NCBI GenBank assembly: GCA_963702165.1
Contig: OY969722.1
Coordinates: forward strand, 434,001-498,000
Direction of reading: 5' to 3'
DNA: 64,000 bases
From: Terrimesophilobacter sp963702165
GTDB taxonomy: Bacteria; Actinomycetota; Actinomycetes; Actinomycetales; Microbacteriaceae
Shown here piece after piece: positions 26,971 to 34,565 of this stretch. Made by a program: the position numbers and the translations under genes. The stretch's first letter is position 1. Each line of letters starts with the position of its first letter. The notes beneath the pieces were generated by a model. The model was not told the DNA's origin. It did not search any database and was given only the letters and a program-made list of their open reading frames with translations.

Positions 26971-27570
26971 ATGGCCCAACCGGCACTCGTCAGCAGTATC
27001 TTCGACCAACTCCTCAAGGATCGGATCATCTGGCTCGGATCCGAGGTACGCGACGACAACGCGAACGAGATCTGCGCCAAGATCCTCCTGCTCGCCGCCG
27101 AGGACTCGAGCCGCGACATCTACCTGTACATCAACTCGCCCGGTGGCTCGATCACCGCTGGCATGGCGATCTACGACACCATGAAGTTCGTCGGCAACGA
27201 CATCGTCACGGTGGGCATCGGCATGGCGGCGTCCATGGGCCAGTTCCTGCTGTCATCCGGCACCAAGGGCAAGCGGTACATCACGCCGAACGCACGGGTG
27301 CTGCTGCACCAGCCCTCCGGCGGCTTCGGCGGCACTGCTGCCGACATCCAGACGCAGGCCAAGCTGATCCTCGACATGAAGCAGCGGATGGCCGAGCTCA
27401 CCGCAGAGCAGACCGGCAAGTCCATCGAGCAGATCATCAAGGACGGTGACCGCGACAACTGGTTCACCGCGCAGGAAGCGCTGGAGTACGGATTCGTCGA
27501 CCACCTGCGCGAGTTCGCCACCGACGTCGTCGGCGGCGGCGGCACAGAAGACACCTCGGCAGAGAAGTAG
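26971..27570 (+). CDS. clpP1: ATP-dependent Clp protease proteolytic subunit ClpP1
   Basis: 199 residues from ATG 26971; GGAG upstream supports this start over ATG 26956. Serine protease subunit of the Clp degradation machine. The nucleophile Ser sits in GMAASMGQF (about residue 93), the His in LLHQPSGG, and the Asp in the DRDNWF/GDRD region after the handle helix. INSPGGS is the conserved oxyanion-side loop. A flexible Gly-rich tail (GGGGTEDTS) ends it. It is followed 18 bases later by clpP2, the usual actinobacterial tandem in which both subunits form one mixed barrel. Confidence 0.95.
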   Translation: MAQPALVSSIFDQLLKDRIIWLGSEVRDDNANEICAKILLLAAEDSSRDIYLYINSPGGSITAGMAIYDTMKFVGNDIVTVGIGMAASMGQFLLSSGTKGKRYITPNARVLLHQPSGGFGGTAADIQTQAKLILDMKQRMAELTAEQTGKSIEQIIKDGDRDNWFTAQEALEYGFVDHLREFATDVVGGGGTEDTSAEK

Positions 27571-27588
27571 GGAACAGGCACAAACACC

Positions 27589-28272
27589 ATGGAATTCACG
27601 AACCCCTCAATGTCCTCCGGCTTCCAGCCGTCGGGGCTGGCCCGCCCGACGGCGGAGTCGCGCTACATCCTGCCGAGCTTCGAGGAGCGCACCGCCTACG
27701 GGTACAAGCGCCAGGACCCCTACGCGAAGCTGTTCGAAGACCGCATCGTCTTCCTCGGCGTGCAGATCGACGACGCGTCGGCTGATGACGTCATGGCCCA
27801 GCTGCTGGTGCTCGAGAGCCAGGACCCCGACCGTGACATCGTCATGTACATCAACTCGCCCGGTGGCTCATTCACCGCGATGACGGCGATCTACGACACC
27901 ATGCAGTACATCCGACCGCACATCCAGACCGTCTGCCTCGGGCAGGCGGCCTCGGCAGCCGCGGTGCTGCTCGGCGCCGGTGCGCCAGGCAAGCGTCTCG
28001 CGCTGCCGAACGCGCGCATCCTGATCCACCAGCCGGCAACCGGCGACGCCGGGCGCGGCCAGGCCTCCGATATCGAGATCCAGGCGCGGGAGATCCTCCG
28101 GATGCGCACCTGGCTCGAGGAGACCATCTCGCAGCACTCCGGCCGCACGATCGAGCAGGTCGGCTCCGACATCGACCGTGACTACATCATGAGCGCGGCC
28201 GAGGCGCTCGAGTACGGCCTGATCGACCAGGTGCTCACGAGCCGCAAGAGTCTGCCCGCGCTCACCAAGTAG
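27589..28272 (+). CDS. clpP2: ATP-dependent Clp protease proteolytic subunit ClpP2
   Basis: 227 residues. The longer N-terminal extension (to residue about 25) is typical of ClpP2. Catalytic Ser in GQAASAAAV, His in LIHQPATG, Asp in SDIDRDYIM; INSPGGSFTAM is conserved. It would form the hydrophobic-docking heptamer that recruits ClpX/ClpC in actinobacteria. Same transcript as clpP1 by spacing. A 19-bp-arm palindrome follows the stop, so clpX, encoded 3 kb away, must be expressed separately. Confidence 0.95.
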   Translation: MEFTNPSMSSGFQPSGLARPTAESRYILPSFEERTAYGYKRQDPYAKLFEDRIVFLGVQIDDASADDVMAQLLVLESQDPDRDIVMYINSPGGSFTAMTAIYDTMQYIRPHIQTVCLGQAASAAAVLLGAGAPGKRLALPNARILIHQPATGDAGRGQASDIEIQAREILRMRTWLEETISQHSGRTIEQVGSDIDRDYIMSAAEALEYGLIDQVLTSRKSLPALTK

Positions 28273-28302
28273 CGCCGCCAGGTGGGCGACTCGTCGCTCA
28301 CT

Positions 28303-28381
28303 GAAAATGAAGGAGATCCGGGCTGGATCCGGCGATTCTGACACAGAAACGCCATTTCGGGACCGGATCTCCTTCGTTTTC
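28303..28381 (+). terminator. Long palindrome with T-tract after clpP2
   Basis: Arms GAAAATGAAGGAGATCCGG (28303-28321) and CCGGATCTCCTTCGTTTTC (28363-28381) match at 18 of 19 positions around a 41-base loop. The right arm contains TTTT. It can end the clpP1-clpP2 transcript just before the arsR promoter. Loop length is unusually large for a simple terminator. Confidence 0.65.
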
Positions 28382-28414
28382 GGCACGCCCGCTGTTGTAT
28401 GAAAGAATCTGCGT

Positions 28415-28774
28415 ATGAATGCAGATATCCTGGGCGACTCCGGCGACGCCTCGTTCGCCGAAGTCGCGGTCGAGGTCTTCCGGATGCTCGCCGACGCGAC
28501 TCGGGTGCGGATCGTCCTGGCGCTGCGCAGCGGGGACCTCTCGGTCAACGAGTTGGCCGAAGCCGTCGACAAGTCACCGGCGGCTGTGTCGCAGCACCTC
28601 GCCAAGCTGCGCCTGGCGCGCATGGTTTCGACGCGTCACGTCGGCACGCGCGTGTACTACCGACTCGAGGACGAGCACGCGAGCGCACTCGTAATGAGTG
28701 CCATTCAGCAGGCCGAGCACTCGCTCGGCGGAGTTCCGCGCCACCACCGCCCGGAGGCGCAGAGCGTCTCATGA
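28415..28774 (+). CDS. ArsR/SmtB-family metal-responsive repressor
   Basis: 119 residues, ATG 28415. The winged helix is clear: VFRMLADATRVRIVLALRSG, then LSVNELAEAVDKSPAAVSQH, then RLARMVSTRHVGTRVYYRLE. The C-terminus has a histidine cluster (VPRHHRPEAQ) plus DEHASALVMSAIQQAEHS, consistent with a zinc site at the alpha5 position of SmtB/CzrA proteins. The stop overlaps the start of a cation exporter (ATGA), so it is the obvious target. No ELCVCDL cysteine motif is present, which argues for Zn/Co/Ni rather than arsenic or lead. Confidence 0.9.
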   Translation: MNADILGDSGDASFAEVAVEVFRMLADATRVRIVLALRSGDLSVNELAEAVDKSPAAVSQHLAKLRLARMVSTRHVGTRVYYRLEDEHASALVMSAIQQAEHSLGGVPRHHRPEAQSVS

Positions 28775-29865
28775 CGCACGACACCCGCGACGACCGCCAC
28801 ACGCATGACCACGGTCACGAGCACGAGCACGAGCACAGCGACGACCACGAGCACGGGCACAGCCACGACCACGAGCACGACCACGACCACGGGCACACGC
28901 ACCCGACCGGACTGAAGGGCATCCTCCACTCGCTCTTCGTGCCGCACAGCCACGACGCCAGCGACTCGATCGACGACGCGCTGGAGGCCAGCTCGCAGGG
29001 CATCCGCGCGGTCAAGCTGAGCCTGATCGGGCTCGGCATCACCGCGGTGCTGCAGCTCGTCGTCGTCATGATCAGCGGCTCGGTCGCCCTTCTGGCCGAC
29101 ACCGTGCACAACTTCTCCGACGCGCTCACCGCAATCCCGCTGTGGATCGCCTTCGTGGTCGGCCGCCGCGCCGCCAACCGGCGCTACACCTACGGCTACG
29201 GGCGTGCAGAGGACCTTGCCGGGCTCTTCATCGTCGCCATGATCGCGCTGTCCGCGGTCGTGGCGGGGGTCGAGTCGATTCGCCGGCTCATCGACCCGAT
29301 GCCGATCAGCAACCTCGGCTGGGTGCTGGCTGCGGGCATCATCGGCTTTGCAGGCAACGAGCTCGTCGCTGTCTACCGCATTCGCGTCGGCCGCCGCATC
29401 GGTTCGGCCGCGCTCGTCGCCGACGGGATGCACGCCCGCACAGACGGCTTCACGTCCCTCGCCGTCGTGCTCGGTGTCATCGGCGTGTGGCTCGGGATGC
29501 CCCTGGCTGACCCGATCGTCGGCCTGGTCATCACCGCGGCGATCCTCGTGCTGCTGTGGGGGACCGCGCGCGACATCGGCCGGAGGCTGCTCGATGGCGT
29601 CGATCCGGAACTTGTCGATCGCGCCGAGGCGGCTCTGGTCCGCGTCGACGGCGTGCGTTCGGTCGACGTCGTCCGGCTTCGCTGGATGGGCCACCGGCTC
29701 ACGGTTGCCGCCGACATCGACGTCGATCCTGCGCTGTCGGTGTCCGCGTTCAGTGAGATCGAGCAACGGGCAGCGCACGCGCTAACGCACGCGCTGCCCG
29801 GAGTCGGACTTGTCCGGCTCAGCCCTTCGGCGCACTCTTCGCGCGACGCACCAGAACCGCAATAA
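28771..29865 (+). CDS. Cation diffusion facilitator, His-rich zinc/cobalt exporter
   Basis: 364 residues. The first 46 residues are a run of His, Asp and Glu (HDHGHEHEHEHSDDHEHGH and more), a metal-collecting tail. Six membrane spans follow. The CDF metal site is seen as ALLADTVHNFSDAL in span 2 (HxxxD) and LVADGMHARTDGF in span 5 (DxxxHxRTD). The cytoplasmic C-terminal domain carries LRWMGHRLTVAADIDVDP. This layout is that of CzcD/ZitB-type exporters driven by proton antiport. Co-translated with the ArsR repressor. Its 3' end overlaps the convergent copC gene by about 47 bases. Confidence 0.93.
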   Translation: MTHDTRDDRHTHDHGHEHEHEHSDDHEHGHSHDHEHDHDHGHTHPTGLKGILHSLFVPHSHDASDSIDDALEASSQGIRAVKLSLIGLGITAVLQLVVVMISGSVALLADTVHNFSDALTAIPLWIAFVVGRRAANRRYTYGYGRAEDLAGLFIVAMIALSAVVAGVESIRRLIDPMPISNLGWVLAAGIIGFAGNELVAVYRIRVGRRIGSAALVADGMHARTDGFTSLAVVLGVIGVWLGMPLADPIVGLVITAAILVLLWGTARDIGRRLLDGVDPELVDRAEAALVRVDGVRSVDVVRLRWMGHRLTVAADIDVDPALSVSAFSEIEQRAAHALTHALPGVGLVRLSPSAHSSRDAPEPQ

Positions 29866-30436
29866 GCGCACCGATCGCCCCGAGTCCCAGCACGCCGCCG
29901 AGGAGCAGGCCCCACGGCGGGCCGCTGTCTGCGACCGTTTCGGAGTTCGCGTTGTCGGTGGGCAGCGGCGCGTCGGTCGCCTCGGAGGTCTGCTCCGGCG
30001 CAGCGGCCGGCGCCTCGCCACACACCGGGGCGGTCGAGCGTCCCTCGCTGATCGGCGCATCCGGGGCTGCCGGCGCCCAGCTGAACGGGATGGTGCCGGA
30101 GATGGTGTGGCCGTCCGCAGAGACGACCTGCCAGTCCAGGGTGTAATCGCCGGGTGCGCCGAGCTCCGGCACGCTTGACGCGGTCGGCCCCTCGATGACG
30201 ACGCAACCGTCGCCGTAGAACAGCCCGTCGGCATCCGTCACCTGCATGATCGCCGCGCCTGCGGGAAGCAGGTCGTCGCTCGTGCGGATCTCGAAGCGCT
30301 GTGGCAGTTCGGTGAGCACCTGGTTGTCGGATGGCGTCGTCGAGATGACGGCGTTGTGGGCGGATGCCGGCCCTGCCAGGCCGAGCAGGGCGATGGTCGC
30401 GACCGCTGAAGCGGCCATGAGATTCTTGCGTTTCAC
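29819..30436 (-). CDS. CopC-domain copper-binding protein with C-terminal anchor
   Basis: 205 residues from GTG 30436. The signal peptide ends at ASA before HNAVISTTPSDNQ; the mature N-terminal His is the copper ligand typical of CopC. The beta-sandwich continues to VVSADGHTISGTIPFSW, with the second key Asp-Gly-His. A low-complexity linker leads to one membrane span (LLLGGVLGLGAIGALIAVLV) and a basic tail. It binds copper outside the cell. A small membrane protein is encoded downstream on the same strand. Confidence 0.9.
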   Translation of the reverse strand: MKRKNLMAASAVATIALLGLAGPASAHNAVISTTPSDNQVLTELPQRFEIRTSDDLLPAGAAIMQVTDADGLFYGDGCVVIEGPTASSVPELGAPGDYTLDWQVVSADGHTISGTIPFSWAPAAPDAPISEGRSTAPVCGEAPAAAPEQTSEATDAPLPTDNANSETVADSGPPWGLLLGGVLGLGAIGALIAVLVRRAKSAPKG

Positions 30437-30515
30437 TGTGGTCTTCTTTCAGCCGTGCGCTGCACGGCAACGATGTGGCACGCGGATGCGTGAGTGCTCT
30501 TCGTTCGCCGGGTCT

Positions 30516-31121
30516 TCAGGCGAAGAGCGCGAGCGGCGGACCGCGATGCCGCATCGGCGACAGCATCCGTCGCAGCGCACGAGGGACGAAGCTGCGCGAC
30601 CACTGCGCGCCGGATGCCCGACGGGGGAGAGCCACGGGAGCAACGAACAGCCGTTGGAGCAGTGAGCCGAAGCTGAGCAGCGCGGTCTCGAGCAGGCTCC
30701 AGAAAGCCCGCTCGCCGAAGCGCAGGACCAGGAACGTGATCACCGCGGCCACCGCATGGGCGAGCCACATGGTCTCACCCGCGTGTACGGCGTGCACGGT
30801 GGAGCCAAGCGGCTGAAGGCCTGCGAGCGAGCCAGGATGCGCGTGCGTCGCCACAGGGACCGCGGCGATCGGCGCGCTCAGGCTGCTGAAGAACGCGTGG
30901 AACGCGAACTGACTCAACGCGATCGAGACAGCCAGTCGCATCCGGGACAGCCGTTTGCCTGCAAACGCGACGCAGACCATGCCGGAGAAGACGAGACAGA
31001 GCAGGATGCCGGCCGGCCCCGGAAGGGCGCCATCGGCCGCGGCGTGCGAGAAGGCCGCGATGAAAGTCGACACCAGAGCCGCCGCCTGACCGCGGGCGAA
31101 GCGGGCCCAACGTGTCGACAT
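30516..31121 (-). CDS. Histidine-containing membrane protein upstream of copC
   Basis: 201 residues from ATG 31121 (MSTRWARFARG). Five or so hydrophobic segments: AALVSTFIAAFSHAAADG, AGILLCLVFSGMVCVAFAGK, LAVSIALSQFAFHAFFSSLS, MWLAHAVAAVITFLVLRFGE and a last near FWSLLETALLSFGSLLQ. Histidines fall in or near the spans (FSHAA, FHAFF, HAHPG, VHAVHAG, WLAH), suggesting metal contact. The gene precedes copC, separated by 79 bases, on the same strand. I do not recognise a named family; a role in copper handling is contextual. Confidence 0.72.
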   Translation of the reverse strand: MSTRWARFARGQAAALVSTFIAAFSHAAADGALPGPAGILLCLVFSGMVCVAFAGKRLSRMRLAVSIALSQFAFHAFFSSLSAPIAAVPVATHAHPGSLAGLQPLGSTVHAVHAGETMWLAHAVAAVITFLVLRFGERAFWSLLETALLSFGSLLQRLFVAPVALPRRASGAQWSRSFVPRALRRMLSPMRHRGPPLALFA

Positions 31122-31290
31122 GTGTGCGCTCCCGGTGCTGCTAGGTTCCTCGCGAACAATCCTAGGCGGCGCGCCGGGGGAGGTTATCGGCACGTTGCAT
31201 CAGAGTGTCCTCGGGTCGGGTTAGGCTCGGTAGCAGGATCACGGTAAAGAATGCGACCCCCGAAGATGGGGGACCGGGAGGAGGCCGCGA

Positions 31291-32565
31291 ATGGCACGGA
31301 TAGGCGAAAGCGCCGACCTGCTGAAGTGTTCTTTCTGCGGCAAGAGCCAAAAGCAGGTACAGCAACTCATCGCGGGCCCAGGGGTCTACATCTGCGACGA
31401 GTGCGTCGAGTTGTGCAACGAGATCATCGAGGAGCGCCTCGCGGAGTCGGGGGAGCAGGCGACAGCCGAGTTCGACCTGCCGAAGCCGAAGGAGATCTTC
31501 GCGTTCCTCGAGGAGTACGTCATCGGCCAGGAGCAGGCCAAGCGGGCGCTCTCTGTCGCGGTGTACAACCACTACAAGCGCGTTCGCGCCGGCCGCACCA
31601 TTCACTCAGCCGATTCCCACGATGACGTGGAGATCGCCAAGAGCAACATTCTGCTGATCGGTCCGACCGGATGCGGCAAGACCTACCTTGCGCAGACGCT
31701 CGCCAAGCGCCTCAATGTGCCGTTCGCCGTCGCCGACGCCACAGCACTCACCGAGGCCGGATATGTCGGTGAAGACGTCGAGAACATCCTGCTCAAGTTG
31801 ATCCAAGCCGCGGACTACGACGTCAAGCGAGCAGAGACCGGCATCATCTACATCGACGAGATCGACAAGATCGCCCGCAAGGCGGAGAACCCGTCGATCA
31901 CCCGCGACGTATCGGGCGAGGGTGTGCAGCAGGCGCTGTTGAAGATCCTGGAGGGCACCGTCGCATCCGTACCCCCGCAGGGCGGACGCAAGCACCCGCA
32001 TCAGGAGTTCATCCAGATCGACACGACGAACGTGCTGTTCATCGTCGCCGGCGCGTTCGCCGGACTGGAGGAGATCATCTCGCAGCGCGCAGGCAAGAAG
32101 GGCATCGGATTCGGCGCCCCGCTGCACAGCAAGGGTGACGACATCAACCTGTTCAGCGAGGTGCTGCCAGAGGACCTGCACAAGTTCGGGCTCATCCCGG
32201 AGTTCATCGGCCGTCTGCCTGTTGTCTCGACGGTCACCCCGCTTGACCAGGCGGCGCTCATGGACATCCTGACGGTGCCGAAGAACGCCCTCATGCGGCA
32301 GTACCAGCGCATGTTCGAGATCGACGGTGTGCAGCTCGAGTTCGAGACGGATGCGCTGGAAGCGATCGCCGACCTCGCGGTGCTGCGTCAGACCGGCGCT
32401 CGCGGTTTGCGCGCGATCATGGAAGAGGTGCTCGGACCGATCATGTTCGAGGTGCCTTCGACCGAGGACGTCGCGCGCGTCATCGTGACCAAGCAGTCGG
32501 TCATCGACAACGCAGCGCCCACCATCGTGCCGCACAAGCAGCGCCGCCAGGAGAAGTCCGCGTAA
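31291..32565 (+). CDS. clpX: ATP-dependent Clp protease ATP-binding subunit ClpX
   Basis: 424 residues, ATG 31291 with GGGAGGAGG upstream. Unfoldase that feeds tagged proteins to ClpP. The N-terminal zinc domain has CSFCGK and CDECVELC. The AAA+ module shows Walker A GPTGCGKT, pore loop GYVGEDVEN, Walker B IIYIDEIDK, the RKH-type QGGRKHPHQEF loop, sensor II GARGLRAI. The IGF-type ClpP-docking loop is at KKGIGFGAPL. Length fits the family exactly. Normally adjacent to clpP1-clpP2; here a metal-resistance cluster separates them. Confidence 0.97.
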   Translation: MARIGESADLLKCSFCGKSQKQVQQLIAGPGVYICDECVELCNEIIEERLAESGEQATAEFDLPKPKEIFAFLEEYVIGQEQAKRALSVAVYNHYKRVRAGRTIHSADSHDDVEIAKSNILLIGPTGCGKTYLAQTLAKRLNVPFAVADATALTEAGYVGEDVENILLKLIQAADYDVKRAETGIIYIDEIDKIARKAENPSITRDVSGEGVQQALLKILEGTVASVPPQGGRKHPHQEFIQIDTTNVLFIVAGAFAGLEEIISQRAGKKGIGFGAPLHSKGDDINLFSEVLPEDLHKFGLIPEFIGRLPVVSTVTPLDQAALMDILTVPKNALMRQYQRMFEIDGVQLEFETDALEAIADLAVLRQTGARGLRAIMEEVLGPIMFEVPSTEDVARVIVTKQSVIDNAAPTIVPHKQRRQEKSA

Positions 32566-32577
32566 CCCTCCGCTTCG

Positions 32578-32620
32578 CGCTGGTTGAGGGATCGCGCCAG
32601 CGATCGTCTCGAAACCAGCG
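32578..32620 (+). repeat. Intergenic palindromic (REP-like) element
   Basis: CGCTGGTTGAG (32578-32588) faces CTCGAAACCAGCG (32608-32620), a near-perfect inverted repeat enclosing a second small dyad (TCGCGCCAGCGA). A related GTCGAGATTGTCGAGAC string follows at about 32651. GGTTGAG...CTCGAAACC is a common intergenic palindrome in this family by my recollection. It lies between clpX and a convergent gene and may end both transcripts. Confidence 0.5.
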
Positions 32621-32755
32621 CATCCGCGCGATGCTCACTCCCGTTCGGCGGTCGAGATTGTCGAGACCCCGCAAGCGTTCCACGGGTCAGAAAGCGGCCC
32701 TTAGCGCGCTGGGAAGGCCGGGTTGCGACCCCTCGGGAGGACTCCTCGGGAGGAC

Positions 32756-33226
32756 TCAGAGTCCCATTCCGAGCATCCGCCGCGCCTCATCGGCGTGCGT
32801 GACGTCGACCATCACCGAGTAGGAGCTGGCCTCCATCGACTTCACGCTCGAAAAGTCCCGCTGACCACGCGTGGCCCACTGGCCGGTCGCTCCGAAGATG
32901 GCGCCCCATAGGGCTCCGAGCAGCACGCTGAACAGCAGCACGGCCCACCACGCGATGCCGATCACGAACAGTCCGAAGATCACGCCGATGAGCAGTCCGA
33001 ACCACGCGCCGCCCACCGCACCGCGTCCGGCAGCCTTGGCCACGGTCAGCCGGCCGGTGATCTGCTCGACACTGCGCAGCCCGGTCCCCACGATGCGCAG
33101 CCGACTGACATCGAACCCGTCGTCGGAGAGCTTGTCGACGAGTGCTGCAGCCTCGCGATAGTTGGAGAACTCGCGAAGCGGTGTCTGCGCGATCTCTTGT
33201 CTCGGCCCGGCGGATGCGTCGGTCAT
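32756..33226 (-). CDS. General stress protein 17M-like membrane protein
   Basis: 156 residues, ATG 33226. The N-terminal domain (REFSNYREAAALVDKLSDDG, then FDVSRLRIVGTGLRSVEQI) is the general stress protein 17M-like/YflT fold. Two Gly-rich membrane spans follow (GAWFGLLIGVIFGLFVIGIA, LLFSVLLGALWGAIFGATG). The C-terminus returns to a small alpha-beta unit (SYSVMVDVTHADEARRMLG). Such proteins are induced by stress in many actinobacteria; biochemical role unknown. Stands alone. Confidence 0.82.
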   Translation of the reverse strand: MTDASAGPRQEIAQTPLREFSNYREAAALVDKLSDDGFDVSRLRIVGTGLRSVEQITGRLTVAKAAGRGAVGGAWFGLLIGVIFGLFVIGIAWWAVLLFSVLLGALWGAIFGATGQWATRGQRDFSSVKSMEASSYSVMVDVTHADEARRMLGMGL

Positions 33227-33388
33227 CGCTGTCTCCTCTCGGTCAGACCCCGAGGTTATGGCTCAAACCTGACCGATTCGCGAGACTTCGGTGCTGGCGT
33301 ATCCCAGTCCGCGCAGCGGCCAGCCGACACGACCACCCGCTTCAGCTCCCCCTAAGCTGGCCGGAAGCAGTCCGCGTCGAGAAAGACG

Positions 33389-34561
33389 ATAACCATCATC
33401 CAGTCCATATCGGCGGGGATCGTCGCCTCCGTCACGGGGTTCGCTACGTCGTTCGCGCTCGTTATCGCGGGGCTGCAGGCAGTCGGTGCCACGGATGCGC
33501 AGGCGTCGTCGGGGCTGCTCGTCCTGTGTGTCACCGTGGGGCTGAGTTCCATCGCGCTCGCCTGGCGCTACCGCATGCCGATCTCGACGGCCTGGTCGAC
33601 TCCCGGTGCAGCGCTGCTTGTCGCGGCGGCCCAGAGCGACGCGAACTTTCCCGCTGCGGTCGGCGCGTTCGTGGTGTGCGGCCTGCTCATCGTGCTGTGC
33701 GGCCTGTGGCCCGCGCTCGGGCGCCTCATCACCCGCATACCGAAGCCGATCGCGAGTGCCATGCTCGCAGGCATCCTGTTCCCGATCTGTCTCGCCCCGG
33801 TCACCGCGGTGATCGATTTCCCCGCGCTCGCGCTGCCGATCGTGCTCTCCTGGTTCCTCGTGTTCCGGCTCGCGCCTCGCTGGGCGGTACCGGCCGCGAT
33901 GCTGGTCTGCGGCATCGTCATCGCGATCTCCGCCGGTGGTGACTGGCTCAGTCGGGGAGTGATCGCACCGCAACTCGTGCTCGTCACGCCGGCGTTCGAT
34001 CCCATCGTGATCGTCAGCCTGGGGCTGCCGCTGTTCATCGTCACGATGGCGGGCCAGAACGTGCCAGGGTTCGCCGTCATGTCGACATTCGGATACACGG
34101 TGCCACCGCGCCCAGCCCTGACGAGCACCGGAGTGCTCTCGGCGCTCGGTGCGACCTTCGGTGGTCTCGGGATCAATCTCGCGGCGATCACGGCCGCCAT
34201 CATGGCGAGTCCCGAAGCCCATCCCGACCGGTCACAGCGCTGGGTGGCGACAGTGTCGGCCGGCGTCGTCTACGTGCTCCTCGGCCTCGGTGCGGGTGTC
34301 GCGACCGCCCTCGTCGCCGCGTCGCCCCCAATTCTCATCATCGCGGTGGCGGGGCTCGCCGTTCTCGGCGCGCTCGTGACCTCCATCACGAGCGCGCTCG
34401 AAGACCCTCCCCACCGGATCACCGCCATCGCCACGTTCCTCGTCACGGCATCCGGCCTGACGCTCGCCGGCATCGGCTCAGCGTTCTGGGGGCTGCTCAC
34501 GGGCGCACTGTTCATGCTCTGGCTCGGTATGCGGCGACCCGTGGCGGTTCAGGGGCAGTGA
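33389..34561 (+). CDS. BenE-family benzoate/H+ symporter, no canonical start at the expected N-terminus
   Basis: About 390 residues with roughly twelve membrane spans. Conserved sequence begins at TITIIQSISAGIVASVTGFA (about 33386) and includes WSTPGAALLVAAAQ, GQNVPGFAVMSTFGY and the final GALFMLWLGMRRP, as in BenE. The frame opens after TAA 33352-33354, but no ATG, GTG or TTG exists between it and the first span; the first in-frame GTG (33536) would remove the first membrane segments. Either an ATA/ATC start is used or a base is missing near 33360-33389. I give the coordinate of the ATA as a working start. Substrate inferred from family. Confidence 0.75.
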   Translation: MTIIQSISAGIVASVTGFATSFALVIAGLQAVGATDAQASSGLLVLCVTVGLSSIALAWRYRMPISTAWSTPGAALLVAAAQSDANFPAAVGAFVVCGLLIVLCGLWPALGRLITRIPKPIASAMLAGILFPICLAPVTAVIDFPALALPIVLSWFLVFRLAPRWAVPAAMLVCGIVIAISAGGDWLSRGVIAPQLVLVTPAFDPIVIVSLGLPLFIVTMAGQNVPGFAVMSTFGYTVPPRPALTSTGVLSALGATFGGLGINLAAITAAIMASPEAHPDRSQRWVATVSAGVVYVLLGLGAGVATALVAASPPILIIAVAGLAVLGALVTSITSALEDPPHRITAIATFLVTASGLTLAGIGSAFWGLLTGALFMLWLGMRRPVAVQGQ

Positions 34562-34565
34562 GGGC

